A stretch of DNA of 33,997 bases from Candidatus Gallacutalibacter stercoravium (GTDB lineage Bacteria > Bacillota > Clostridia > Oscillospirales > Acutalibacteraceae). Position numbers and translations under genes: made by a program. Of this stretch, positions 23,062-31,835 are shown one piece after another. A model generated the notes under the pieces. That model ran no database searches. It worked only from the letters and a program-made list of their open reading frames with translations, and was not told the DNA's origin. The stretch's first letter is position 1; each line of letters begins with the position of its first letter. The stretch covers positions 1 to 33,997 of the forward strand of contig DVJE01000041.1 in NCBI GenBank assembly GCA_018716975.1, given 5' to 3'.

Positions 23062-26000
23062 TAAGGCAAAAGGCGTTGCGCGCAGAATCCAGGCGCTGTT
23101 TCTGGTGCTGGTTTTCTGCCTGGTTTCGGTTGTGTCGGCGTTCCCTGTCAACGCCGCAGGCATAGCCGGGCGGTATGAAATGACCAAGGTATCGCCGGAA
23201 GAAATTGTATCTGGCGGCCAATATGTTTTTTCCATTCCGGGTGTAATCAGTCAAAAGGGGACAGGCACTTTTGCGCTCTCTTCCAACGACGCTACCCAGC
23301 CCCATTTGCGGGATTATGTCGCTTTTGATGGGGAAACTGCCCCCAGCGATATTATTTGGGTAGTAGAAGAATTTGAAGACGGTTACAGCCTAAAGTCCGC
23401 CGATAGCGGCGCGTATTTGAACATTGTGAAGGATAGCGCCGGCAAGCTTTGCTTGCAGATGGGCGAGCAGCAGGCTCTTACCCTTCTTGCCCAGAACGAT
23501 CGGGCTGCCATAACCCGTGAAATCGACGGCGTGGTCTACCGGGCCCGCTATACCGGCAACGACGGCAGCGGCTGGCAGGCGGCTGAAGCGGAGGCGACCA
23601 GCCTTTTTGAAATTCACGAGGTGGGGCAACCGATAAAAGAAGAAATTACCGAGGGTCAGTTTTCTGATATTGCCGCCGGCGGCAAATATATTTTCTCCAT
23701 CCCGGGTATTAACAGCGACTATAAGGGATCGGGCACTTTTGCCCTGGCCAGCGGCGATGCTACGCAGAACGATAAGCGGGATTACCTTCTGTTTGACGGG
23801 GCAACCGCTTCAGACGATATGATTTGGCTGGTAGAAAACTTTGAAGGCGGCTATAGCTTGCAATCGGTTGCTACCGGCGAATATTTAAACATTGTAAAAG
23901 ATGGTTCCAGCCTGAAGTTACAAATGGGCGCGCAGCAGGCGCTGCAACTTGAGGATAACGGCGACGGTAGAGTGCTTATTAGCCGCGAGATCGATGGGGC
24001 CAAATACCGCGTGCGTTACACCAACTCGGGCGGCGGTGGATGGCAAGCCGCAGAGTGGAGCGCGGTGAACACCAGCCAGTTTGAAGTGCACGTGGTGGGC
24101 CAGGCTCCCAGCCAAGAGCTTGGCGTGCAAAAGATAAACGCACAGGATATGCAGGTGGGCGAAACCTATGTGTTTGCCTTTGACGGCATCGACAGCAGCG
24201 AGCAAGGCCACGGCACCTTTGCGGTATCCGCCCAAAGCAACGGCAACGTTAGCCCGCAGCTGCGCGAGCATGTAAAGTTTGACAAAACGACGGCCACCTT
24301 GGATAAATCCATCGCTTGGGTGCTGGAAGAAAGCGGCGACGGTTACGCCTTGCGCTCAGTGAGCGAAGACATGTATCTCAACATCGTTTTAGCCGGCGGG
24401 CAGGGTAGCCTAGAGCTGGGCAACAAGCAAACCCTAAACCTGGTGAAAACCGATACCGGCAACCTGGTGATCACCCGCGAAATCAACGGGCAAACCTACC
24501 GGGTGCGCTACACCAACACCATGGGTTGCGGCTGGCAGGCGGCTACGCCTACGGCGACCAGCGAGCTTCAGGTTTACCATGTAACCGGCCAGTGGGAAGA
24601 GGAGCCGGATACGCCGGATGAAGAACAAGACCGGGAACAGCCTCTTTTCACCATCGCTGCCTTTTCCGATTTTCATGTAGATTATGGTATGCAAAACCAA
24701 GATCAAACGATGCGTGAAACCAACCTGCAAATGTTGCAAACCGTAAAGGAGAAGGAAAACCCGGATGTTGTGCTGGTGGGCGGCGATACCGTCAGCGATA
24801 ACGGCGGGCAGCCTTGGGATGAGGCGACTCATGCCAAAGTGGTGGAACAGTTGACCACCGCGCTAAACGATGTGTCTGATACGGTGTTGTACGTTAACGG
24901 CAACCACGATTATGAGGTAGGCGGCACCGCTTACAACTCCGGCGCTTATATCGATACTGAAATGCAAGAAAAGGTTGGCGCATACGACGATGTGCTCTAT
25001 GAATCAGAAGACAGAGAGTCCAACCTGCTGGCCTATTACTACCAGATAGAAGGCATTCATTTCATCGGTCTGAATACGCCTTATAACGGCGATAAAACGG
25101 TTAGCGGCTATGTGTACACCCCCGAATCCATCGAGTGGGTGGCGGATAAACTGGCGGCCATTGACAAAGACGAGACTGTTATCTTCCTGAGCCATTACAT
25201 GCTGCAGGATTCCAAAGGGATGTCTGAGCCGGGCAAGGGGTTGAGCAATGCCAACGGTATGAACGACCGGCTCAAAGAGATCCTGCTACAGTATCCCAAC
25301 CTAATTCAGGTGTACGGTCACGATCACGGCGCCCCCTTTATTGAAAAGGATGTTTTTGAACGAGTAACGCCTTATGAGGCCGACGGTTCCATTCTTTCCT
25401 CCCGCAGCACCCGCTCCACCGGCTTTGTGTCGGCCTTTATGGGTTCTTTAAGCTATTACAACAACCGCTTTAACGGCGGATGGTTGTCTGCGGAACAGCC
25501 TAAGGTTGTGCAGGCGCTGATGATTTATGTTTATGAGGATCGCATTGATCTGGAAATGAAAAACTATGGCGAGGAGCAAGGCAGCCGCCGTTACCCCTAT
25601 TCCTACTCTATCCCGCTGGTTAAAGCCATCACTTCCAGTGTTTATACGGTGGAAAACGACACGATAACCGATATCCCCCATCAAACAACGGTAGGCGAAT
25701 TTATCGCCAATATGGATAACAGCGAAGAGATTGTGGTAACAGATTTTGATGGCAACGCCATAACCGATCAAAACCGAGTGATCAGAAGCGGTATGACCGT
25801 GCAGCGCATGGCGGGCGACACGGTAGCGGACGAAAAGTCCATCCGAGTCAATCTGGCGGCCGATGACGGCAAACCCTACCGTATAGACGAGGTTACCTTG
25901 AAGGATGAAGCGGATCAGACGGTGTATGCCATGCGTTTTGCCCAGCAAATCGATTCTGTTGAGGTGCAGCGGCAGGATACCGAAGGCGCTAACCAAGGCG

Positions 26001-27130
26001 TGCTGTTTGCCGGCATTTACGACGCAGACGGCGGACTGCTGCAGTACAAAACGGTGCCGGTTACCGGCAGCGGCCGCTACACGCTGGGCTTATCTTTGGA
26101 GGATTGCCCCGAAGACGCCACATACCGTATCTTCATCCTAGATTCCTTCCAGGAGGCCAACCTGATTTCAAGCCTGGTTACCAGTGATGACGAGCACTAC
26201 TTGCTGGATACCCTCAGCCAAGACGCCTCCACTGAGCTTGTGGCGGGGGTTGATCAAAAAGACAACAAGTTGGTGGTATTCAATCAGAATGCAACCGATT
26301 GGAACGACAGCTCCTCTGTTGTATGGCAGTGGGAACCTACCTCCAGCTTAGGCTTTACGGGCATTCATTATTATACCAATGCCTCTGACGCCAAGCTGCG
26401 CTACAGCGACTTTTACGGCGGCTATGTTGCCCTTACCACGTCTTCCGGTGGCTTTGTGGGCCTGATTGACTATGAAACCGGCGAGCGGCTGTATTCCCGT
26501 GACATTACGCCGGAAAACAATTCTCACGCTATAGAACTGTTACCGGACGGCAATTTGGCAGTGGCCTCCAGCACAGGCAACACGGTGACCATATACGCCG
26601 CATCTCAAGGGGACGGCAACGGCTATTACCAGCAATACACCTTAGCAGACGCGCACGGCCTGCTGTGGGATCCGGATCTGCAGGTGCTATGGGCGTTGGG
26701 CGGGCACCAGTTGGTGGCCTTTAAAATTGGCGGCACAGTGGAAGAGCCCACCCTGGTTTTGCAAGAGGATATGGTGTATGACCTTCCCACCGAAGGCGGC
26801 CACGACCTCTACCCGGTTTACGGAGAGGAGGACGAGCTGTGGGTGACCACAGTGTCGGATGCCTACCACTTCAACACCGATACCAGAACCTTTACCACCG
26901 ATTACGATGGGTATTCAGCGTTTGAGGCCCATGAGAACATGAAGGCGATTGGCAACCAGCCCTTCTCCGACACCATCGTTACCATCATCCCCAACGGTAC
27001 GCTGTATGAATGGAATAGTAACACCATCGATCTGTATCATCCGGCAGGCGACGGCTACTTCCACGAGCAGCGCGTGCATCAATCGGATGCTTACTATAAA
27101 GTGCGGGTGTGGTATCCCAAGTATCAATAA
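23054..27130 (+). CDS. Large secreted metallophosphoesterase with three N-terminal repeat domains
   Basis: 1358 residues, start GTG 23054 with AAGGAGG nine nt upstream, overlapping the previous gene by 8 bp. Signal peptide about 1-35 (IQALFLVLVFCLVSVVSAF, then NAAG). Three homologous repeats follow at about 44-191, 202-349 and 359-512, each with GTFAL/V, an IWVVE-like strand, YLNIV, REIDG/REING, YRxRYT and GWQAA. A calcineurin-like phosphoesterase occupies about 531-855: FSDFHVD (metal Asp, His), VLVGGDTV, VNGNHDYE, FLSHY and YGHDHGA. A small domain with VYTVENDTITDIP follows (about 863-920), then a beta-sandwich-like part and a C-terminal module of about 300 residues resembling DUF6528 propeller-like proteins (NSHAIELLPDGN). 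No anchor is visible. The substrate may be an extracellular phosphoester such as a nucleotide, phospholipid or teichoic acid (unknown). Confidence 0.85.
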   Translation: MNSKAKGVARRIQALFLVLVFCLVSVVSAFPVNAAGIAGRYEMTKVSPEEIVSGGQYVFSIPGVISQKGTGTFALSSNDATQPHLRDYVAFDGETAPSDIIWVVEEFEDGYSLKSADSGAYLNIVKDSAGKLCLQMGEQQALTLLAQNDRAAITREIDGVVYRARYTGNDGSGWQAAEAEATSLFEIHEVGQPIKEEITEGQFSDIAAGGKYIFSIPGINSDYKGSGTFALASGDATQNDKRDYLLFDGATASDDMIWLVENFEGGYSLQSVATGEYLNIVKDGSSLKLQMGAQQALQLEDNGDGRVLISREIDGAKYRVRYTNSGGGGWQAAEWSAVNTSQFEVHVVGQAPSQELGVQKINAQDMQVGETYVFAFDGIDSSEQGHGTFAVSAQSNGNVSPQLREHVKFDKTTATLDKSIAWVLEESGDGYALRSVSEDMYLNIVLAGGQGSLELGNKQTLNLVKTDTGNLVITREINGQTYRVRYTNTMGCGWQAATPTATSELQVYHVTGQWEEEPDTPDEEQDREQPLFTIAAFSDFHVDYGMQNQDQTMRETNLQMLQTVKEKENPDVVLVGGDTVSDNGGQPWDEATHAKVVEQLTTALNDVSDTVLYVNGNHDYEVGGTAYNSGAYIDTEMQEKVGAYDDVLYESEDRESNLLAYYYQIEGIHFIGLNTPYNGDKTVSGYVYTPESIEWVADKLAAIDKDETVIFLSHYMLQDSKGMSEPGKGLSNANGMNDRLKEILLQYPNLIQVYGHDHGAPFIEKDVFERVTPYEADGSILSSRSTRSTGFVSAFMGSLSYYNNRFNGGWLSAEQPKVVQALMIYVYEDRIDLEMKNYGEEQGSRRYPYSYSIPLVKAITSSVYTVENDTITDIPHQTTVGEFIANMDNSEEIVVTDFDGNAITDQNRVIRSGMTVQRMAGDTVADEKSIRVNLAADDGKPYRIDEVTLKDEADQTVYAMRFAQQIDSVEVQRQDTEGANQGVLFAGIYDADGGLLQYKTVPVTGSGRYTLGLSLEDCPEDATYRIFILDSFQEANLISSLVTSDDEHYLLDTLSQDASTELVAGVDQKDNKLVVFNQNATDWNDSSSVVWQWEPTSSLGFTGIHYYTNASDAKLRYSDFYGGYVALTTSSGGFVGLIDYETGERLYSRDITPENNSHAIELLPDGNLAVASSTGNTVTIYAASQGDGNGYYQQYTLADAHGLLWDPDLQVLWALGGHQLVAFKIGGTVEEPTLVLQEDMVYDLPTEGGHDLYPVYGEEDELWVTTVSDAYHFNTDTRTFTTDYDGYSAFEAHENMKAIGNQPFSDTIVTIIPNGTLYEWNSNTIDLYHPAGDGYFHEQRVHQSDAYYKVRVWYPKYQ

Positions 27131-27183
27131 TGCCCATCATACAATGGGTTCGTAAAAAAAGCGTATAGCGGTAAACAAAAGCA

Positions 27184-27222
27184 CAGCGGCGGGCCGGCCA
27201 CATTAAGTGGTTGGCCCGCTGT
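27184..27222 (+). terminator. Hairpin after the phosphoesterase gene
   Basis: CAGCG...GGCC...CAC (27184-27201) pairs with GTGG...GGCC...CGCTG (27207-27221) with G-U pairs and a small bulge. Only TT follows, so termination strength is uncertain. Confidence 0.45.
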
Positions 27223-27275
27223 TGCATGTTGGCGGATTTGAATGGTGTATTTATTTCCATTATTTCTGTAATGGG

Positions 27276-27305
27276 TTGTAACAGCAGCCGTAGCTGTGCT
27301 ATTCT
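27276..27305 (+). promoter_or_regulatory. Probable promoter of the aldo/keto reductase-like gene
   Basis: TTGTAA at 27276-27281, 18-bp spacer, TATTCT at 27300-27305. The gene starts 70 bp further on. Confidence 0.45.
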
Positions 27306-27376
27306 GTAAGAAAACCGAAAAGGGCCAGATGACCGGATAGCAGATAAATGGGTTAGTGTAAAAGGAGGCTGGTAAA

Positions 27377-28594
27377 ATGAATGGCAGAAACGAAGCGGTT
27401 AAACAACACGATGATGGGCAGGTTGCCGCTCCGGCGGTGCGGCGCCGTTCTTTGGGCAGAACGGGGATAGCGGTTAGCGAAATCGGCTTGGGATGCGAGC
27501 ATTTGCAAGGGCAAAATGCTCAAACGGTGTTTTCTGTGGTGGATGCTGCACTGGCGGCCGGTATCAACTTGATGGATGTTTTTATGTCGGAGCCGCAGGT
27601 GCGCAGCGATATCGGCGCGGCGTTGAAGGGCCGGCGGGATACGGCGGTGATTCAAGGCCATATCGGTTCTGTGTGGCGGGATGGGCAATATACTCGTTCT
27701 CGTGATTTAGCCGAATGTCAAAGGGCGTTTGAGGATTTGCTTTGCCGGTTGGGCACCGACTATATCGATGTGGGTATGCTACATTTTGTGGATACGCAGG
27801 AGGATTACCGTCGGGTATTTGATTCTCCCTTGGTTCAGTATGCCCAAGATTTAAAGCGGCAGGGGGTTATTCGCGCCATTGGTATGAGTTCTCACGATCC
27901 GGTGGCCGCCCTGCGGGCTGTGCAGACAGGGCTTATCGATGTGCTGCTGTTCAGCCTGAACCCCGCCTATGATCTGCTGCCTGAGGATACGGTGATAGAC
28001 GACCTGTTTGCGGAAGAAACCTACCGCAAAGGCGAACTGCGGGGCATCAATCCCGCCAGGGCGCGGCTGTATCAGGCCTGCGAGGCGGCGGGAACCGCCA
28101 TAACGGTGATGAAGGGCCTAGGGGCCGGCACGTTGCTGCGGGCGCAGTCTTCTCCCTTCGGCGCGGCGCTGACGCCGGTGCAGTGCGTTCATTACGCCCT
28201 CACGCGCCCGGCTGTGGCCAGTGTTTTGGTGGGGTGCCGCACGCCGGAGGAAGTGAAACAGGCCGTTGCCTATGAGCAGGCCGGGGACGACGAAAAAGAT
28301 TACTCGCTGGTGTTGGCGGGCACGCCCAAATATTCCATGACGGGCCGCTGTATGTATTGCAACCACTGCTTGCCTTGCCCTGCGCATATCGACATCGCCC
28401 AAGTGAACAAATATTTGGATCTGGCACAGGAATTGGAAGGAGCAAGCGTTCCCCCAACCGTGCAGGAGCATTACCTGGCGTTGGAGCATACGGCCCAGGA
28501 GTGCCTTGCCTGCGGCAGCTGCGAGGGTAACTGCCCCTTTGGGGTGCAGGTGATTTCCCGTATGGAACAAGCCGCCCAGTTGTTCGGCAAATAG
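27377..28594 (+). CDS. Aldo/keto reductase-like protein with two 4Fe-4S motifs
   Basis: 405 residues. An aldo/keto reductase barrel (about 20-310; RRSLGRTGIAVSEIGLGCEH, LGTDYIDVGMLHFVD, IRAIGMSSHDP, GLGAGTLL, SVLVGCRTPEEVK) is followed by a ferredoxin-like tail with CMYCNHCLPCP (about 325-335) and CLACGSCEGNCP (about 375-386), the COG1453 layout. The classical tetrad is altered: Asp67 (NLMD) and His136 (MLHF) are present, but the Tyr position reads MSEP and the Lys position reads IQGH (Gln93). Normal NADPH-dependent carbonyl reduction is therefore doubtful and an iron-sulfur-coupled reaction is more likely (inference). Start ATG 27377 has AAAGGAGG. It is monocistronic with a strong terminator. 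Confidence 0.85.
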   Translation: MNGRNEAVKQHDDGQVAAPAVRRRSLGRTGIAVSEIGLGCEHLQGQNAQTVFSVVDAALAAGINLMDVFMSEPQVRSDIGAALKGRRDTAVIQGHIGSVWRDGQYTRSRDLAECQRAFEDLLCRLGTDYIDVGMLHFVDTQEDYRRVFDSPLVQYAQDLKRQGVIRAIGMSSHDPVAALRAVQTGLIDVLLFSLNPAYDLLPEDTVIDDLFAEETYRKGELRGINPARARLYQACEAAGTAITVMKGLGAGTLLRAQSSPFGAALTPVQCVHYALTRPAVASVLVGCRTPEEVKQAVAYEQAGDDEKDYSLVLAGTPKYSMTGRCMYCNHCLPCPAHIDIAQVNKYLDLAQELEGASVPPTVQEHYLALEHTAQECLACGSCEGNCPFGVQVISRMEQAAQLFGK

Positions 28595-28629
28595 CCGGCA
28601 GCGTTTTGCTTTGCTTCGTACATGTCCTT

Positions 28630-28665
28630 GGGGCTCTTTCCCCGCACAGGGGGGAGCCCCTTTTT
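28630..28665 (+). terminator. Intrinsic terminator of the aldo/keto reductase-like gene
   Basis: GGGGCTC (28630-28636) pairs with GAGCCCC (28654-28660), with an inner CCCC/GGGG stem, followed by TTTTT (28661-28665). Confidence 0.8.
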
Positions 28666-28834
28666 AAATTTTGGGGCCGCTGGCTTTTCGCCGCCCTTTT
28701 TTCGGGATGCAACCAATAGTTGCGCCCCTTGACACCTAAAACTGCTGGCGCAATTTTGTAGTTTCCCCTTATGATGGGGTTAGGCAAAGTGGTGTGCAAG
28801 GGCTGGGCGCGCTGCCTGTGGGGCGGGACATCAA

Positions 28835-28854
28835 ATTTTGACGGATTTTGACGG
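28835..28854 (+). repeat. Tandem 10-bp direct repeat before the XRE gene
   Basis: ATTTTGACGG occurs twice in direct succession, 28835-28844 and 28845-28854, running into the ribosome binding site of the regulator gene. The 10-bp phase, one helical turn, makes it a candidate operator for the XRE protein. Confidence 0.5.
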
Positions 28855-28866
28855 AGGGCTTGGAAG

Positions 28867-29721
28867 ATGAATATAGAGATTGCCAACCGCATGGTGCAGC
28901 TGCGCAAGCAGCACGGATTTTCACAAGAAGAGCTGGCTGCCCGCTTGGGGATCAGCCGGCAGGCTGTTTCTAAGTGGGAGCGGGCGGAATCCTCGCCGGA
29001 TACCGATAACCTCATTTGCTTAGCCCAGCTGTATCATATCTCGCTGGATGAGCTGCTACTCGGTGCCCAAGAGGAACCTGTGCAATCGAGAAATGATAAG
29101 GAAGAGAAAACAGCAAGCACGGTGGAAGGCGACGCCCGTTGTGTGCAGGATTATAACGAAAAGGTGTTCCGTTTTACCCAGCAGGTAAATGAGGCGGTGC
29201 AAGACGGGCCGGTGTTTTCACAGGAGGAAAAAGCGGATCCCTTTCAAGAGGTGGGCCCCGCGCCTGCCGCGCCGCAACCGCCCGAGCCGGATACAGCGCC
29301 CGAGTGGGGCCCGGAGGATAATGCCGTGCATTTTGAGGAGGAGCAGGCGCCCGCCGGTGCTGCCGATGCTGTTGAGACGAAGGAAAACAAAAAGGCCTTT
29401 TACCGGGAGGCCGCCCAGTATTTTAAGCGCCAACGCCGGGATGCCCTGCATGGGCTGCGGGGAGCACTGATGGGGGTTTACCCCGTGGTGGTACTGATGA
29501 TTTATTTGGTGCTGGGGTATGCGTTTCACTGGTGGCATCCCGCTTGGTTGCTGTTTTTAACCATTCCCACCTTTTACGCAGGTGTTTGGGGCAGCTATCC
29601 TGTTTTGGTAACGTTGGTTTACCTGCTGCTGGGTTTTTGCTTTGGCTGGTGGCACTTTGCCTGGGTGCTGTACCTTACCATCCCTATATTTTACGTGGTA
29701 GGCAGCCATTTGCGCTCATAG
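28867..29721 (+). CDS. XRE-family regulator with C-terminal membrane hairpins
   Basis: 284 residues. The N-terminal helix-turn-helix (about 5-62: MVQLRKQHGFSQEELAARLG, SRQAVSKWERAESSPDTDNL) is the lambda-repressor type common in Clostridia. An acidic, Pro-rich linker spans about 67-172. A basic segment RREAAQYFKRQRRDALHG-like (about 180-197) precedes two similar membrane units at about 205-241 and 244-280, each reading YPVxVxxxYLxLGxxFxWWHxAWxLxLTIPxFY. The membrane part thus arose by internal duplication. This architecture suggests a membrane-tethered transcription factor that senses the envelope and may control the ABC exporter gene starting 83 bp downstream. Start ATG 28867 follows GGAGGG. 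Confidence 0.8.
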   Translation: MNIEIANRMVQLRKQHGFSQEELAARLGISRQAVSKWERAESSPDTDNLICLAQLYHISLDELLLGAQEEPVQSRNDKEEKTASTVEGDARCVQDYNEKVFRFTQQVNEAVQDGPVFSQEEKADPFQEVGPAPAAPQPPEPDTAPEWGPEDNAVHFEEEQAPAGAADAVETKENKKAFYREAAQYFKRQRRDALHGLRGALMGVYPVVVLMIYLVLGYAFHWWHPAWLLFLTIPTFYAGVWGSYPVLVTLVYLLLGFCFGWWHFAWVLYLTIPIFYVVGSHLRS

Positions 29722-29804
29722 TGTTCGGCGTTTAAGGCCGCTGTGGAACATGCGCGGCTCAGAACCCAAGGTTGAAAATGATGCTCTATAAAGGAGGCGG
29801 CGTA

Positions 29805-31451
29805 ATGATCAAGCAAAGATATGGCTTAAGGTGGATGTATGCATTGTCCAAAGGGGTGCGGGGGTATTATGCCCTATTGGCTGTGGCGGGTATCGCTACA
29901 ACAGTTGTCAACATAGGGCTAACCACTGTGTTAAAAAACCTAGTGGATATTGCGGCAGGGGAAAGCGGGCTTTCTTTATGGAGGAATCTTATCGTTTCGG
30001 CGGGTTTTGTTTTGCTGGAGGGCGCTGCGGCGGTGGTAACGTCGTTGGCTTACCGGCTGAGCACAGAAAAGGTTACCAAAAAGCTGCGGCTGGGGTTGAG
30101 CCAAACGTATTACGGCAGCGATTTGCTTGCAATAGAAAAGCGCCATGCAGGGGAATACCTCACCAATTTAACAGTTGATGTGGAAAGCGTTTCCTCTTGC
30201 ATCCCTTCTTTAATTCGCAAAACGGTGGGCAACGGTTTGTCGGCGGTAGCCGCAATTCTTTATCTGTTTTTTCTCAGCTGGAAGATGGCTTTGGTTTTGT
30301 TGGTGTCTATCCCGCTGTTGATTCTTTGCGTCGCTATCTTTTCGCCTGTGCTGCAAAAAAATAGTTCTAACGATAAAAAGAACGAAGAGAACACCCGGGT
30401 GTTCCTTCAGGAAATACTGCAAAAGTTTACGATTTTTAAGGTGGGAGTCCCCACGCAATTTATCTACCAAAAATTATGCGCGCTTTTGGATAAAAAAATC
30501 GAAAGCGCAAAGCGGTTGGGGTTAGCCGAAGGCGGATCCGACTTTTTAAATAATATTATGGGCACCACCGTAACGCTGATTTCGATAGGCGGCGGCGCGT
30601 ACCTGGCCACACAGGGGGAATTGCTGGTGGGCTCCCTGATAGCGGTGGTGCAACTGACCAATTATATCGTGTGGCCTTTTATTGGAACGGGAGAAATTAT
30701 CTCTCAAGTCAACCAATCGCTGGCTTCTGCAAAGCGTTTGCACGCCATTGATGAACTGGAGCCCGAAAAGTCACCGGCTGAAGACTTGGAAAGAAAAAGC
30801 ATTGCTTTATTGCGGCTGAACGATCTGTCTTTCAGTTACGGCGAAAAAAAGATATTGGATCACGTACAGGCCGACTTTATGCCCGACCGCATCATCGGTA
30901 TTGTGGGAGAAAGCGGCAGCGGCAAGAGCACGATGTTAAAGGTGATAGCCGGGCTATATAAGCCCGTTGATGGTTCAGTGGAGGCCGTATGCCGGGATAA
31001 TACAAGCTATTTTGGGAGCATGGTGCCCTATACGGGGATTGTTCCGCCGGATAACCTAATCTTTCAAGACTCCATTCGCGCCAATATTTGTATGGGGCGG
31101 GCGTTTGACGAAGAAAAATTTCAGCGCTGTGTGCAGATGGCGAATATCAGCGATTATATCGAATCGCTAGAGGAGAAATGCGATACGATAATCGGCGATG
31201 GAAAACGCGCGCTGTCCAGCGGCCAAGAGCAGCGCATCGCTATAGCGCGGATTTTGTATCAGGACGCCAAACTGCTATTGTTTGATGAGCCGACGGCCAA
31301 CTTGGACGCGGAGTCGGTGGCGATATTTGTTCAAACTTTAAAAAGAATTGTAAGCGGCCATATTTGTTTGATTGCAACCCATGATAAGAACCTGATAAAG
31401 GAATGCGGCGAACTTTATCAGGTGGAAAACGCTAAACTGATAAAGCAATAA
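29805..31451 (+). CDS. ABC exporter, fused permease and ATPase
   Basis: 548 residues, one half of a type IV (MsbA-like) exporter that dimerises. Six membrane helices lie in the first about 300 residues (YYALLAVAGIATTVVNIG, LIVSAGFVLLEGAAAVVTSLA, and the pair near AAILYLFFLSWKMALVLLVSIPLLIL). The ATPase has Walker A GESGSGKST (about 368-376), a signature that reads ALSSGQEQR rather than LSGGQ (about 468-476), Walker B LLLFDEP (about 488-494) and THD. Start ATG 29805 follows AAAGGAGG; an ATG at 29772 lacks a site. The neighbouring membrane-bound XRE regulator suggests export of, or resistance to, an envelope-active compound (inference). Confidence 0.88.
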   Translation: MIKQRYGLRWMYALSKGVRGYYALLAVAGIATTVVNIGLTTVLKNLVDIAAGESGLSLWRNLIVSAGFVLLEGAAAVVTSLAYRLSTEKVTKKLRLGLSQTYYGSDLLAIEKRHAGEYLTNLTVDVESVSSCIPSLIRKTVGNGLSAVAAILYLFFLSWKMALVLLVSIPLLILCVAIFSPVLQKNSSNDKKNEENTRVFLQEILQKFTIFKVGVPTQFIYQKLCALLDKKIESAKRLGLAEGGSDFLNNIMGTTVTLISIGGGAYLATQGELLVGSLIAVVQLTNYIVWPFIGTGEIISQVNQSLASAKRLHAIDELEPEKSPAEDLERKSIALLRLNDLSFSYGEKKILDHVQADFMPDRIIGIVGESGSGKSTMLKVIAGLYKPVDGSVEAVCRDNTSYFGSMVPYTGIVPPDNLIFQDSIRANICMGRAFDEEKFQRCVQMANISDYIESLEEKCDTIIGDGKRALSSGQEQRIAIARILYQDAKLLLFDEPTANLDAESVAIFVQTLKRIVSGHICLIATHDKNLIKECGELYQVENAKLIKQ

Positions 31452-31506
31452 CGTTTCTATTTTTTGCAGCGGCGTCGTTTATTACCCCGCGTGCAAAGCT
31501 CGAAAG

Positions 31507-31532
31507 GCCGGCCTGGTTTTTGCCAGGCCGGC
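31507..31532 (+). terminator. Terminator-like hairpin after the ABC exporter
   Basis: GCCGGCCTGG (31507-31516) pairs perfectly with CCAGGCCGGC (31523-31532), loop TTTTTG, then TAGTTGTTTGTTT, which is T-rich. Confidence 0.7.
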
Positions 31533-31770
31533 TAGTTGTTTGTTTCCGGTACGATAAACGTTTTCAACCATGGGTAAATAATAATACAAGGTTCAAAAGC
31601 CAATCGAGTCATGTGATAAACTCCGTGGCTCACCGTTTGTGACAGTCATTGCCTCTTTTAGGGAGACTATCAAGAGCCGTTAGACCCTGCCGGTTGTTGA
31701 AGATCTTTTTCTATAATCAATAGGATCCATAGGCTTTATTGTAGCGCCAATGGTTTTGCTCTGTGACAGG
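31533..31770 (+). other. Non-coding region before the polysaccharide genes
   Basis: No ORF with a ribosome binding site is seen. It holds short inverted elements and an isolated TATAAT at 31712-31717 without a matching -35 box. It separates the ABC exporter from the polysaccharide genes and has no recognisable riboswitch or transposon end. Confidence 0.3.
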
Positions 31771-31799
31771 TTGAAAAAAGAGTCGAAGTACGGTATACT
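31771..31799 (+). promoter_or_regulatory. Promoter of the glycosyltransferase gene
   Basis: TTGAAA at 31771-31776, 17-bp spacer, TATACT at 31794-31799; predicted start near 31806, 30 bp before the gene. Confidence 0.7.
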
Positions 31800-31835
31800 G
31801 TTTATCGATATTGAATAAAGCTAAGTGGTGAAGGC

